64,000 nt of DNA from CBDFLA01 sp965248915 (GCA_965248915.1 OZ252216.1:2976001-3040000), one strand, 5' to 3'; numbered from the stretch's first letter, positions 1 through 9,812 are shown. Notes: a model not told the origin generated them from the sequence alone. Program-made: numbers and translations.

Positions 1-49
1 GCCATCATCCGACGCATGTCCTCTCGCATCCGTCGCCAGGAAGTGTGAT

Positions 50-688
50 TCACCCCTTCCGGCCGCCAGAACCGAAGGCGGCAGCGAAGCCGAGGCCTAA
101 AAACACAGTGCCGGTCACGTATTTCTGAACCGTGCCAAGTGAGGGCCGCGACTTGATCCACTGCCCCGCGCTGCCCGCAAGCAGGGCGTACCCACCATCG
201 ACGATCAAACCGAGGATCACGAACACAATCCCGAAGATCGCCGACTGCATCCAGATATTGCCCAATGTCGGGTCGATCACTTGCGGCATGAAAACAAGAA
301 AGAACAACGCGACTTTTGGATTGAAGACGCTCACCACCGCGCCGTCCCAAAAGAGACGTTTCAATTCTTTGCGCTCAATCTTTGCTTCACCCAATTGCGC
401 AGGCGGTGAGAGAAATGTCTTCACCCCGAGATAGATGAGATAGGCCGCGCCCACATACTTCACCACACTGAACGCAAAAGCCGAGGCGACAATGAGGGCC
501 GATAAACCCACCACCGCAGCGGCGATGTGAACCAGCACGCCAGTGTGAATGCCAAGCACCGAAACGAGCCCCGCCCCCCGTCCCTGTTGCACACTGCGCG
601 CGGTGATGTAGAGCACCGCCGGCCCCGGCACCACCAGGATGGCAATGCTCGCCGCAACAAAGATCGACAACATGGTTAGGTCTGGCAC
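50..688 (-). CDS. LysE/RhtB-family amino-acid exporter
   Basis: Inner-membrane exporter of the LysE/RhtB superfamily, probably moving amino acids or derivatives out of the cell; the substrate cannot be read from sequence. The protein (212 aa) has about six hydrophobic segments and the family PGPAVLY motif near residue 21, a typical length for the family. I choose a GTG start at 688 because GAGGAAG sits just upstream and the product then begins MPDLTMLSIF, as family members do. The frame stays open to an ATG at 736, but that extension runs into an intergenic inverted repeat and looks artificial. Confidence 0.85.
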   Translation of the reverse strand: MPDLTMLSIFVAASIAILVVPGPAVLYITARSVQQGRGAGLVSVLGIHTGVLVHIAAAVVGLSALIVASAFAFSVVKYVGAAYLIYLGVKTFLSPPAQLGEAKIERKELKRLFWDGAVVSVFNPKVALFFLVFMPQVIDPTLGNIWMQSAIFGIVFVILGLIVDGGYALLAGSAGQWIKSRPSLGTVQKYVTGTVFLGLGFAAAFGSGGRKG

Positions 689-709
689 GAATTCTTCCTC
701 TCGGTTTGA

Positions 710-821
710 CCCCTCATCCTCCCATGGCCTTGCCATGGGTCCTTCCTTCTCCCCAAGGAGAAGGAATCTTTACCTCTCCTCGGGGAGAGGTCGAGACAGC
801 GAAGCTGTTTCGGGTGAGGGG
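710..821. repeat. Intergenic imperfect inverted repeat
   Basis: The segment opens with CCCCTCATCC and closes with GGGTGAGGGG, and holds internal palindromes (CCATGGCCTTGCCATGG, CTTCTCCCCAAGGAGAAG, CCTCTCCTCGGGGAGAGG). It would fold into a long branched structure. It lies between two leftward genes and resembles dispersed intergenic palindromic repeats common in alphaproteobacteria; no second close copy was noticed here. Confidence 0.6.
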
Positions 822-826
822 TGGCC

Positions 827-1078
827 TCAAAAGTCACTCAAGAGACCCTTTTTCTCCCAATCGCCGTAGCGCGTGGGCTCAGGGCCTTTGCGGCCACCAC
901 GCTCCTGAGGTGTCTCAGCCTCGGTTTCCACCGCGCGGCGGGCCTCTGCCTCTTCCAGCGCTCGAAGAGCTTCAGGTGGCAGCGATCTCTTCTTCGCCTC
1001 GTATTCAGCCCTTTGGCGTGCCTTTTCCGCCGCCAAGTCAGCTGAATTGCCGCTCTTTTCGTCTGATTTCTCAGCCAT
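827..1078 (-). CDS. DUF1674 / SDHAF4-like succinate dehydrogenase assembly factor
   Basis: Small soluble protein (83 aa) of the DUF1674 family, the bacterial relatives of mitochondrial SDHAF4 (Sdh8), which protects and delivers flavinylated SdhA during succinate dehydrogenase assembly. The diagnostic C-terminal signature GPEPTRYGDWEKKGLLSDF is intact; the N-terminal half is charged and probably unstructured. It is divergent from htpX with about 90 bp between starts. The role is transferred from the eukaryotic family; nothing in this window encodes SDH subunits. Confidence 0.85.
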   Translation of the reverse strand: MAEKSDEKSGNSADLAAEKARQRAEYEAKKRSLPPEALRALEEAEARRAVETEAETPQERGGRKGPEPTRYGDWEKKGLLSDF

Positions 1079-1169
1079 TCTTGAAGCTCACGTCCTTGTT
1101 TCTTACATAAAGTAGCGAAAGCGCCCTAAAAGAGCCAGCCAGCCCAACCACTAAGGAACTTAAACCCTT

Positions 1170-2057
1170 ATGTCTTACGCCCGCACTGCCATCCTACTCG
1201 CTGGCCTCACCGGCCTCTTTCTCGCGATTGGGTATTTGCTGGGCGGCCCAGGCGGCATGGCCATCGCATTCCTGATCGCGCTTGCCATGAACGTTTTTTC
1301 CTATTGGAAATCAGATAAAATGGTCTTGCGCATGCACGGCGCCAAAGAGGTCGATGAGACCACCGCGCCAGATTTTGTGCGCACGGTGCGCAATCTCGCC
1401 TTCAGTGCCGGACTACCCATGCCCAAGACCTACATCATGGAAAACCCCCAACCCAATGCCTTCGCCACCGGTCGCAATCCGGAAAACGCCGCCGTCGCCG
1501 CCACCACCGGCTTGCTCCAACATCTCACCCAAGAAGAGATCGCCGGCGTCATGGCCCATGAACTCGCACACGTAAAACATCGCGACACCCTCACCATGAC
1601 CATCACCGCCACTATCGCCGGGGCCATCGGCATGCTAGCAAATTTCGCACTGTTCTTTGGTCGCGGCAGAAATCAATTGGGCTTCATCGGCCCCCTCGCC
1701 ATCGCCATTCTCGCCCCCATGGCGGCAGCACTTGTGCAGTTTGCCATTTCACGCTCCCGCGAATACGAAGCCGACCGCATCGGGGCGGAAATATGTGGTC
1801 GTCCCATGTGGCTTGCCAGCGCACTGGAAAAACTCGACCGCGGCGTGGTGCAAATTGAAAACCCCGCCGCTGAACGCAATCCAGCAACGGCGCACCTCTT
1901 CATCGCCAATCCATTGAGCGGAGCAGGTCAAGACAAGCTCTTTTCGACCCATCCTGCTATGTCAAACCGCATTGCACGCTTGCATGAAATGGCCGGCAAC
2001 CAATCCCCGTCTTATCGTGGCAGCACACCGACACACACACCTGGTCCCTGGGGCTAA
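1170..2057 (+). CDS. htpX: Protease HtpX homologue
   Basis: M48-family membrane zinc metalloprotease involved in quality control of inner-membrane proteins. The protein (295 aa) has two N-terminal hydrophobic segments, the zinc-binding HELAH at residues 130-134, two further membrane segments, then SREYEAD whose Glu supplies the third zinc ligand. The C-terminal tail is rich in Pro, Thr and His. Length and motif order fit the family. AAGGAAC lies upstream of the ATG. No heat-shock promoter was recognised. Confidence 0.95.
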   Translation: MSYARTAILLAGLTGLFLAIGYLLGGPGGMAIAFLIALAMNVFSYWKSDKMVLRMHGAKEVDETTAPDFVRTVRNLAFSAGLPMPKTYIMENPQPNAFATGRNPENAAVAATTGLLQHLTQEEIAGVMAHELAHVKHRDTLTMTITATIAGAIGMLANFALFFGRGRNQLGFIGPLAIAILAPMAAALVQFAISRSREYEADRIGAEICGRPMWLASALEKLDRGVVQIENPAAERNPATAHLFIANPLSGAGQDKLFSTHPAMSNRIARLHEMAGNQSPSYRGSTPTHTPGPWG

Positions 2058-2149
2058 GTTACGCTTCCCAAATTGTGATTTCCCTTGGCATTTGCGTCTG
2101 AGTTCTGCCTTATGGTTCCAGGTTCAATACACACATACATGAGCATACT

Positions 2150-3442
2150 ATGGAAGGCCTCGCCGCCCGCAAAACCGCTCTGACAATTCTCGATGAGGTG
2201 CTGCTCGAAAAGCAGCCTCTTGATGTCACTTTGGAAACGACGGTTGCGCAGGTTCTTGCCTCACTGGAGCCGCGCGACCGTGCCTTTGCGCGCGCCCTGG
2301 CCACAGTGACATTGCGGCACCTCGGCGAGATTGATCACGCCTTAAGTGCCTTTCTAACCAAACCTCTGCCCAAGAAAGCCCGCAGTGCTCACAATATTTT
2401 GCGGCTCGCCATCGCCCAGTTCAAATACTTCAAAGTGCCAGATCACGCCGCTGTCGACAGTGCGGTTAGCCTTGCTAAGTTGAGCCAACCGACAAGGCCA
2501 TTTGCAAAACTGGTCAATGGCGTCTTGCGCAACGCGCTTCGGGCCAATGTTAAGGAGGCGGAAGAATTCCCTCTCCACAATGTGCCGGAGTGGCTGCGCG
2601 AGAGTTGGCTCAAGACATTTGGCGCCGCAACGACGGAAGCCATCGCACGCGCGCACCTGATAGAACCGGCGCTCGACATTACCATCAAAGCAGATTCATC
2701 AACGTGGGTGGAGAAGTTAGAGGCGACCGCCCTACCCACCGGGTCTTTGCGCGTCGCCAATGCAGGCGACATTCGAAACTTAAACGGCTTTGAGGAAGGC
2801 GCCTGGTGGATTCAGGATGCCGCCGCATCTTTACCCGCGACATTGTTCGGCGACGTGTCGGATCGGCGGGTGCTTGACCTCTGCGCAGCACCGGGCGGCA
2901 AGACCGCGCAGCTCGCCGCCGCAGGCGCAAGAGTGACCGCCGTGGACCGATCGGAAAAACGCCTTGAGAGAGTTGCCGAAAACCTCGCGCGTCTTGATCT
3001 TAAAGCTGAACTCATCACTGCCGACGCTACAAATTACCAGCCGTCCGAGCCCTTCGATCTCGTCCTGCTTGACGCGCCTTGTTCGGCGACCGGCACCATC
3101 CGTCGTCACCCAGATCTGCCTTGGCTGAAATCATCGAGGGATGTGGTCAAACTGGCCGACCTGCAATCACGCCTCTTGAAGGCCGCAGCCTCCATGGTGG
3201 CGCCAGGCGGTACACTCATCTATTGCACCTGTTCCCTACAGCCTGAGGAAGGGCCAGCTCAAATCGCATCCTTTTTGGACGCCAATGCTGGCTTCACTCG
3301 TAGACCCATCCAATCCAGCGAGGTCGCAAACCAGGAGGCCTTTCTGACCCCCGACGGTGACCTCCAGACTTTACCATGTCACTGGCCGGAAAGTGGCGGA
3401 ATAGATGGGTTTTTTGCCTCCCGCATCCTGTCCAAGAGTTAA
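2150..3442 (+). CDS. rsmB: 16S rRNA m5C967 methyltransferase RsmB
   Basis: SAM-dependent RNA cytosine-5 methyltransferase that modifies C967 of 16S rRNA. The N-terminal 140 residues are a NusB-like RNA-binding helical domain (RKTALTILDEVL onward), followed by the Rossmann methyltransferase domain with SAM motif I LDLCAAPGGKTAQLAA, motif IV DAPCSATGTIRRHPD, and motif VI YCTCSLQPEEG near residues 356-366. The two cysteines (PCS and TCS) are the release and nucleophilic residues of RNA m5C enzymes. The rsmB-to-rpe arrangement with a small lipoprotein between is common in alphaproteobacteria. Confidence 0.95.
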   Translation: MEGLAARKTALTILDEVLLEKQPLDVTLETTVAQVLASLEPRDRAFARALATVTLRHLGEIDHALSAFLTKPLPKKARSAHNILRLAIAQFKYFKVPDHAAVDSAVSLAKLSQPTRPFAKLVNGVLRNALRANVKEAEEFPLHNVPEWLRESWLKTFGAATTEAIARAHLIEPALDITIKADSSTWVEKLEATALPTGSLRVANAGDIRNLNGFEEGAWWIQDAAASLPATLFGDVSDRRVLDLCAAPGGKTAQLAAAGARVTAVDRSEKRLERVAENLARLDLKAELITADATNYQPSEPFDLVLLDAPCSATGTIRRHPDLPWLKSSRDVVKLADLQSRLLKAAASMVAPGGTLIYCTCSLQPEEGPAQIASFLDANAGFTRRPIQSSEVANQEAFLTPDGDLQTLPCHWPESGGIDGFFASRILSKS

Positions 3443-3542
3443 CCACTGCGGCAGCAAATCGCAAGGCACAGCCATGAAACCGCCACGATTGCCCTCTTCA
3501 ATGAGCCGGTTGGCGTACCGGAAAATTGAGGAGTTTGCGACC

Positions 3543-4100
3543 ATGTTCCCCCTCCCCCTGAAGAAGTCTTTTTTCGCTGTGCTGATCGGCACAGGCATGA
3601 TGATGGCAGGCTGTGCCTCAAGCTATGACAGTCACGCCTATCGATCCCACGAAGTTGGTCAAGCCATGGACATTGCCTACGGCACTGTTGAGGACGTACG
3701 TCCGGTAAAAATTCGCCGCAACAGCGAACCAGGTGTTGGCGCGGTCACGGGCGCGGTTATTGGTGGCGCCGTTGGATCGGAAATCGGTGAAGGTGATGCT
3801 GCCCGTGTCGCAGGCGTTGTCGGCGGTGCCATCATCGGAGGCGTCATCGGCCACGCCATTGAAGAGGACGTCAACAACCGCAGCGGCTACGAGTACACCG
3901 TTCGCCGCGAGGACGGTCGAACCTTCACCATCGTACAACAATCAGATGGCCCCCCTATCCGAGCGGGCACAAAAGTGCGCATCATTTACGGCGAGCGAGA
4001 CCGTATCGTTCCTGTATCCAGTGGTGATGGATACTATGATGATCGTTACCGCGACGACCGAGATCGCTACAACGACCATGATCGTCGCTTCGACAGATAG
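3543..4100 (+). CDS. SlyB-like glycine-zipper outer-membrane lipoprotein
   Basis: Predicted lipoprotein (185 aa). The start at 3543 gives a signal peptide ending in a lipobox (MMAGC), with GAGGAG about nine bases upstream; the frame extends 138 bp further into rsmB but that part has no signal-peptide logic. The middle carries a glycine-zipper pair (GAVTGAVIGGAVGSEIG and VAGVVGGAIIGGVIG) as in SlyB/17-kDa antigen proteins, and the tail is a D/R/Y-rich low-complexity stretch. Likely role is outer-membrane integrity; the exact function is unknown. Confidence 0.8.
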   Translation: MFPLPLKKSFFAVLIGTGMMMAGCASSYDSHAYRSHEVGQAMDIAYGTVEDVRPVKIRRNSEPGVGAVTGAVIGGAVGSEIGEGDAARVAGVVGGAIIGGVIGHAIEEDVNNRSGYEYTVRREDGRTFTIVQQSDGPPIRAGTKVRIIYGERDRIVPVSSGDGYYDDRYRDDRDRYNDHDRRFDR

Positions 4101-4128
4101 GTTACCCAACAACTCAAGGTTCAAGGTA

Positions 4129-4168
4129 AAGGCAGGGCGGAACAATCTGCTCTGCCTTGATTCGTTTT
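4129..4168 (+). terminator. Probable Rho-independent terminator
   Basis: An imperfect palindrome pairs AAGGCAGGGC with GCTCTGCCTT around a short loop, followed by TTCGTTTT, shortly after the lipoprotein stop codon. It separates the rsmB/lipoprotein pair from rpe. Confidence 0.55.
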
Positions 4169-4307
4169 GAATCTTCCACTTTGACCATCCATCTCACTCT
4201 ACATTTTTCCATAACGAAACTTGCCGTAAAATCTTTTCCAAACAAGATGTTACGCGATTCGCGTTAGCGCGCTTGAACCGGCGGAATCGGGGTGTTAAGC
4301 AACCTTC

Positions 4308-4970
4308 ATGTCCCACCCCATCAAGATCGCACCGTCAATTTTGTCCGCCGACTTCGCCGACCTCGGCCGAGAAGTTGCCGCCGTGACAGCTGCCGGCGCC
4401 GACTACATCCACATCGATGTAATGGACGGGCATTTCGTTCCCAACATCACCATCGGGCCGAACGTCGTCAAAGCACTGCGACCGCATTCCGATCTCACCT
4501 TTGACAGTCATCTCATGATTTCGCCTGTCGACCCTTACATCGATGACTTCGCGAACGCAGGCTCCGACATCATCACTGTGCATCCGGAAGCTGGCGCGCA
4601 CACACACCGGACACTGCAAGCTATCAAAGCGACCGGCAAAAAGGCCGGTGTCGCACTTAACCCAGGCACACCAGCAAAGATGCTCGACTACCTCATGGAC
4701 GACGTAGATCTTATCTTGGTCATGAGCGTGAACCCTGGGTTTGGGGGGCAGTCGTTCATCGAAAACCAGTTGGATAAGATTGCCCAAATTCGCAAACGCA
4801 TTGATCAAACCGGGCGGGACATCGACCTTGAGGTCGATGGCGGTATCAATTTCGAAACCGCACCAAAGGTGATTGCAGCAGGCGCCAACGTCCTCGTTGC
4901 AGGAACAGCAACCTTTGCCGGCGGTCCCAGCGCCTATGCCGAGAACATTCAGCGTCTGCGCCAAGGCTAA
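4308..4970 (+). CDS. rpe: Ribulose-phosphate 3-epimerase
   Basis: TIM-barrel epimerase interconverting D-ribulose 5-phosphate and D-xylulose 5-phosphate in the pentose phosphate pathway. The product (220 aa) shows all family signatures: KIAPSILSADFADLG at the N-terminus, the metal and acid/base site HIDVMDGHFVPNITIGP, the phosphate-loop segment VMSVNPGFGGQSF, and EVDGGIN carrying the second catalytic Asp. Length is standard. It is followed 24 bp later by the heparinase-like gene, so the two are probably co-transcribed. Confidence 0.97.
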   Translation: MSHPIKIAPSILSADFADLGREVAAVTAAGADYIHIDVMDGHFVPNITIGPNVVKALRPHSDLTFDSHLMISPVDPYIDDFANAGSDIITVHPEAGAHTHRTLQAIKATGKKAGVALNPGTPAKMLDYLMDDVDLILVMSVNPGFGGQSFIENQLDKIAQIRKRIDQTGRDIDLEVDGGINFETAPKVIAAGANVLVAGTATFAGGPSAYAENIQRLRQG

Positions 4971-4994
4971 ATTAGGAAGTATGAGAGTTCGAGT

Positions 4995-6716
4995 ATGGTT
5001 GTGAACCTGCGTAGTGAAGACGGTATCGGCGAAGTTGCTGGCGCAACGGTCGCTACGGCTATCGCTGGCGCACGCAACAAATCCTATGGTTCGTGGCTTT
5101 ACAATCTAACCCTCAAAGGTCCGATGCCGGACCGGGTGCTCTATTCACCGGCCGTTTCCTCCACACCTGATGGCGACAAGGCGGATGCTTTTTTGCTGGG
5201 ACGCTACACATTGCCAGGCGGTCACGTTCGCATGACATCCGGCACGCCCTGGGACGCCACCCCTCCGAACAAGCAATGGGCGGAAGAGCTACATGGCTTT
5301 GGATTCCTGTGGCATTTCAACGCCCGCGCCGGCGAGGACACATCGCGTCATGCGCGCTGGCTGGTCAAGACTTGGCTCGAGAAACATCAAAAATGCGAAG
5401 GCACCCCTTGGCTGCCTCATGTCATCGCCCGCCGGCTCATCTCTTGGTACACCAACTGGCCTTTGATCTGCGAAAATGCTGACGTCATATGGCGATCAAC
5501 ACTTCTTCTGTCCATGGCCCGCCAAGCCCGCCATCTGCGCCGCACCGCCAAGTCCGCGCCGGATGGATTGCCGCGTTTTCAAGCGGCCATGGGTGTCGCC
5601 CTCACCGGCATTTGCTTACCCGATCAAAAGAAGTCCCTCGATAAGGGCCTGGAGCTATTGGAGCGTGAACTCTCCATTCAAGTGCTCGCCGATGGCGGTC
5701 ACGTAAGTCGCTCCCCAGAAGCTCTCCTGTCGGTCTTTTGTGATCTACTGATGTTGCGGGAATCTTTGCAAGCTGGCGGTCATAAACTCCCAAGCCGCAT
5801 TCAACATATCATCGACCGAATGGGTCCCGCCGTCGAGTTCTTCTGCCACGGGGACGGCAAACTCGCCCTCTTCAACGGCGGCACCATGGGTCAAGACGGC
5901 ATGTTGACCAAGGCACTTGGTTCCGACCTCGTGACAGGATCACCCATTTCGAACCTTCCTTACTCTTGTTATCACCGACTAAATGCCAAAAAGACCCTGG
6001 TCATAGTCGATGTTGGTCGCCCTCCCATCGCGGCCTTGAGCACAGAGGCCCATGCAGGTTGTTTGTCTTTTGAGATGAGCGCTGGCAAACACCGCATCAT
6101 CACCAATTGCGGCACCATCTCGTTGCAAGGCCCCTTGTGGCACCAAGCCATGCGGGCCACCCCGGCGCATACCACACTGAGTTTCGATTCAAGCTCAAGC
6201 GCTGAATTCATCGAGAACGGATGGGCCAAAAGCCTGCTCGGCGCCCGCATTTCCGGAGGACCTAAGGAAGTCGAATGCGTACGTCACGAAAAGGATATGG
6301 GGATCTGGCTCGAAGCCACTCATGACGGTTATCTTGAAAATACCGGCCTTCTTCACGAGCGGCGATTGTTTTTGACCGCACTCGGAAACGACTTCCGCGG
6401 CGAAGACAGGCTCATCGCCAGGCCGGGCTATGATACCCAAGAAGTTGCTGAAACAGCCTCCCTGAGATTTCACTTACACCCGGACGTACGTACATCCATC
6501 GCCCGCGATGGCTCCAACGTCCTGCTCCTCCTACCCAATCGTGCTGGATGGCAATTCCGTGCTAAAGGCGGCCATATCGCTTTGCAAGAAAGCGTTTTCA
6601 TCGGCGATGGTGAGACCATCAGACGCACCAATCAGATCGTTGTGACCATCGATCGGCCCCGACATGACTCCCAAGTCAACTGGGCTTTCCGCCGCCTTGA
6701 CGGCGACAAGTCATGA
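4995..6716 (+). CDS. Heparinase II/III family protein
   Basis: Protein of 573 aa with an N-terminal alpha/alpha-toroid-like region and a C-terminal heparinase II/III-like beta-rich region (about residues 310-560). Family members are uronic-acid polysaccharide lyases, but this subgroup, encoded next to purH in many alphaproteobacteria, has no proven substrate. There is no signal peptide, so an envelope location is not supported. It lies between rpe and purH with short gaps. The function is assigned at family level only. Confidence 0.8.
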   Translation: MVVNLRSEDGIGEVAGATVATAIAGARNKSYGSWLYNLTLKGPMPDRVLYSPAVSSTPDGDKADAFLLGRYTLPGGHVRMTSGTPWDATPPNKQWAEELHGFGFLWHFNARAGEDTSRHARWLVKTWLEKHQKCEGTPWLPHVIARRLISWYTNWPLICENADVIWRSTLLLSMARQARHLRRTAKSAPDGLPRFQAAMGVALTGICLPDQKKSLDKGLELLERELSIQVLADGGHVSRSPEALLSVFCDLLMLRESLQAGGHKLPSRIQHIIDRMGPAVEFFCHGDGKLALFNGGTMGQDGMLTKALGSDLVTGSPISNLPYSCYHRLNAKKTLVIVDVGRPPIAALSTEAHAGCLSFEMSAGKHRIITNCGTISLQGPLWHQAMRATPAHTTLSFDSSSSAEFIENGWAKSLLGARISGGPKEVECVRHEKDMGIWLEATHDGYLENTGLLHERRLFLTALGNDFRGEDRLIARPGYDTQEVAETASLRFHLHPDVRTSIARDGSNVLLLLPNRAGWQFRAKGGHIALQESVFIGDGETIRRTNQIVVTIDRPRHDSQVNWAFRRLDGDKS

Positions 6717-6797
6717 TTCATCATTCAACCTGATTGACCTCTTTCAGGCCGTCCGGAATCGTGCTATCCGACGGCCTCAAAACCACCGTCAACATGG

Positions 6798-8396
6798 ATG
6801 ATCCACATGAGCACGAAAGCGCCCGTCGCCCGCGCCCTTCTTTCCGTTTCCGACAAAACCGGCCTCGTTGAATTCGGCCGAGCCTTAAGCAGTCATGGGG
6901 TTGAGATACTTTCAACCGGGGGCACCGCCAAGGCTCTGAAGGAGGCCGGGCTGCAAGTCATTGATGTGTCGGACTATACGGGCTTTCCGGAAATGATGGA
7001 TGGTCGCGTAAAGACCCTTCACCCGAAAGTTCACGGCGGGCTGTTAGGCGTGCGCGACAACACCGATCACGCCGCCATCATGAAGTCTCATGACATTGGC
7101 CCCATCGATCTTGTCGTGGTCAACCTCTACCCGTTCGAAGAAACTGTCACCAAGGGCGCGGCTTACGAGGAGTGCATCGAGAACATCGACATCGGTGGAC
7201 CGGCCATGATCCGCTCCGCCGCCAAGAACCACAAATTCGTGACGGTCGTTGTCGACGTCGAAGATTATCGCTTAGTCAGTGAAGAGCTTGCCGCCAACCA
7301 AGGAGCCACCACTTTAGAGACCCGCCAGCACCTCGCCGCCAAAGCTTACGCGCGGACCGGCACTTATGATGCGGCCATTGGGTTCTGGTTTGCAGGTCAA
7401 ATAGGAGACCAAAACCCAGAGCGTCGGTCTTTTGCAGGAACCTTGCGTCAAACCCTCAGATACGGCGAAAACCCACACCAACAAGCCGCATTCTACGTCA
7501 ACGGAGAGGCCCGCCCCGGTGTAGCCACCGCAAACCAAGTGCAAGGAAAAGAGCTTTCCTACAACAACATCAACGATACCGACGCTGCCTTCGAACTTGT
7601 CGGTGAATTTGACGCAGATGAAGGGCCCGCCGTTGCGATCATCAAACACGCCAATCCTTGCGGCGTTGCGCGGGGCGCAACCCTCATCGACGCCTACCAA
7701 AAAGCCCTGGCCTGCGATTCCGTCAGTGCCTTCGGTGGCATTATCGCCATGAACCAGATGCTTGACGGCGCTACCGCAGAGGAGATTTCGCAGATCTTCA
7801 CAGAAGTGATTATCGCTCCCGCTGCCGACGAAAAGGCCAAAGAAATTCTGGCCAAGAAAAAGAACCTTCGCCTCTTGTTGACCGGCGGCCTGCCAGATCC
7901 AAAAGCGCCCGGCCTGACGGTGAAGACCGTTGCCGGCGGCATGTTGGTTCAAAACCGCGACGCCGGAAAGATCGCACGCGAGGATTTGAAAGTTGTGACC
8001 AAGCGCGCCCCAACCGATGCTGAACTTGATGACCTGCTTTTCGCGTTCACAGTGGCCAAACACGTGAAATCAAACACTATTGTCTATGCCAAGGAGGGCG
8101 CAACGGTGGGTATTGGCGCCGGTCAAATGAGCCGTATCGATTCAGCGCGTATCGCCGCCCGCAAAGCCCAAGATGCTGCCGAAACACTTGGCCTGACAGA
8201 GCCCAAGACCATCGGTTCAGCTGTCGCCTCTGACGCCTTCTTCCCCTTTGCGGACGGGCTTCTCGCCGCCGTAGAAGCAGGCGCCACCTCGGTCATTCAA
8301 CCGGGCGGGTCTATCCGTGACGATGAAGTTATCGCCGCTGCCGACGAGGCCGGGCTTGCCATGGTGCTAACGGGAATGCGCCACTTCCGGCACTGA
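6798..8396 (+). CDS. purH: Bifunctional AICAR transformylase / IMP cyclohydrolase
   Basis: Catalyses the last two steps of de novo IMP synthesis. The N-terminal MGS-like cyclohydrolase domain shows LLSVSDKTGLVEF, STGGTAKAL and DGRVKTLHPKVHGGLL; the C-terminal transformylase domain shows LRYGENPHQ, KHANPCG with the catalytic Lys-His, SDAFFPFADG and QPGGSIRDDEVI. At 532 aa it is full length. An in-frame ATG at 6807 (MSTKAP) is an equally possible start, as neither has a strong ribosome site. Its stop codon abuts the stop of the convergent transporter gene. Confidence 0.97.
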   Translation: MIHMSTKAPVARALLSVSDKTGLVEFGRALSSHGVEILSTGGTAKALKEAGLQVIDVSDYTGFPEMMDGRVKTLHPKVHGGLLGVRDNTDHAAIMKSHDIGPIDLVVVNLYPFEETVTKGAAYEECIENIDIGGPAMIRSAAKNHKFVTVVVDVEDYRLVSEELAANQGATTLETRQHLAAKAYARTGTYDAAIGFWFAGQIGDQNPERRSFAGTLRQTLRYGENPHQQAAFYVNGEARPGVATANQVQGKELSYNNINDTDAAFELVGEFDADEGPAVAIIKHANPCGVARGATLIDAYQKALACDSVSAFGGIIAMNQMLDGATAEEISQIFTEVIIAPAADEKAKEILAKKKNLRLLLTGGLPDPKAPGLTVKTVAGGMLVQNRDAGKIAREDLKVVTKRAPTDAELDDLLFAFTVAKHVKSNTIVYAKEGATVGIGAGQMSRIDSARIAARKAQDAAETLGLTEPKTIGSAVASDAFFPFADGLLAAVEAGATSVIQPGGSIRDDEVIAAADEAGLAMVLTGMRHFRH

Positions 8397-9812
8397 TTAG
8401 CCTGCGCGCTCTTCCCTAACGGGGAGAATAATCAAAAGGCCCAGAACCAACATGGTGAGGATCACTATGAGGCTCGCTCGTGTGTCTTGCAGCATCACCG
8501 TTGCAATTCCAATTAGCGAGGGCGCTAGGAACGCGGTCGCCTTACCGGACAAGGCATAAAGGCCAAAGAACTCTGTAACCATATCCTTCGGCGCCAAGCG
8601 GGCCATCATTGTGCGGCTCGCCGCCTGTGCCGGCCCCATTCCAAGGCCCATGACAATCGAAAACAGCATGTAAACTTTTTCGGGTAAGCTCGCGAAGAGA
8701 CCATCGACTTCGTATACGGAAACCGTTTCCACCACAAAAAAGATACGGTCGGACCCCACCGAGGCAAGGCCCAACGCGCCGACCACAAGCACGGACACGG
8801 CAAAGACAATCGTTCGCTTTGATCCCATTCGGTCGTCCAACCATCCCCCTAAGAAACTACCCACGCCAGCAAAAGCCAACATAACCAATCCAAAAAGGCC
8901 AAGCTCAACAGATCGCCACCCAAGCACTGTGGCAGCATAAATTCCGCCGAATGCAAAGGTAGCATTGAGGCCATCGCAATAAATCATCCGCCCAAGGAGA
9001 AATAGCATAGCGTTTCCATACTTGCGACCGTGGGAGAATGTGGCCAGGAGATCTCGCAACCCTTGACGAACGATCAAACGAACCGGCTTGTCGGTGCGGG
9101 CGCGGTCTGGGGTAAACAAAAAGAAGGGCAAAACGAACACGCTAAACCAGACGGCCGCGATGGGTCCCGTCAATCTCTCCGGCTCATACTGGCTTTGGTC
9201 AACGCCAAACCATGGAACATCTGGAACCCCAGGCCAACTCATAACACCAGGCAGAACCATGAACCATTGAATGACTAAAAGCGCTAAGATTCCGCCGAAA
9301 TAACCAAGTCCCCACGCTTGCCCCGAAAGGCGCCCCATGCTTTTAGCCGGCGCAATCTCTGGCAACATCGCGTTGTAGAAGACCAACATGGTCTCCATTG
9401 CAACCGACGCCCCGATGACAAAGAGGATCGGCACAAAGATGCCATTAGGCGCACCAGGGGTCGCGCTCCAAAGACCTGCCGCGCAGAAAACAAAAAACAG
9501 CGCAAGAACGAGAATCCAAGGTTTGCGTCGACCACCGGCATCCGCGATTGCACCCAAAACCGGCCCTAAGATTGCAACCACAAGGCCTGCAACCATGATG
9601 GTGAAAGAATAGATCGATTGGCCGCGCACTGGGTCGCCAATGAACCCATTCACAAAATAGGGCGCAAACAATGCAGTCGTTACGATGGTGAAGTACGGCT
9701 GGTTGGCCCAATCAAACATCGCCCAGCTGAATTGTCCAACCCGACCGGCAGCGGGACCACCGAGCGAGTTCAACTGTCCATCTGGCGACGTCTTTTGCGA
9801 CGTGTCAGGCAA
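8397..9812 (-). CDS. UMF1-type MFS transporter (Atg22-like)
   Basis: Twelve-helix major facilitator of the UMF1 family, related to fungal vacuolar Atg22 effluxers. The start of the core (FSWAMFDWANQPYFTIV) and the loop GAIADAGGRRKPWI are characteristic. At 471 aa it is full length. Bacterial substrates are not established; amino-acid efflux is a guess from the fungal homologues. It is convergent with purH with no intervening base, and its start lies about 45 bp from the stop of the NAD-GDH gene on the same strand. Confidence 0.8.
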   Translation of the reverse strand: MPDTSQKTSPDGQLNSLGGPAAGRVGQFSWAMFDWANQPYFTIVTTALFAPYFVNGFIGDPVRGQSIYSFTIMVAGLVVAILGPVLGAIADAGGRRKPWILVLALFFVFCAAGLWSATPGAPNGIFVPILFVIGASVAMETMLVFYNAMLPEIAPAKSMGRLSGQAWGLGYFGGILALLVIQWFMVLPGVMSWPGVPDVPWFGVDQSQYEPERLTGPIAAVWFSVFVLPFFLFTPDRARTDKPVRLIVRQGLRDLLATFSHGRKYGNAMLFLLGRMIYCDGLNATFAFGGIYAATVLGWRSVELGLFGLVMLAFAGVGSFLGGWLDDRMGSKRTIVFAVSVLVVGALGLASVGSDRIFFVVETVSVYEVDGLFASLPEKVYMLFSIVMGLGMGPAQAASRTMMARLAPKDMVTEFFGLYALSGKATAFLAPSLIGIATVMLQDTRASLIVILTMLVLGLLIILPVREERAG

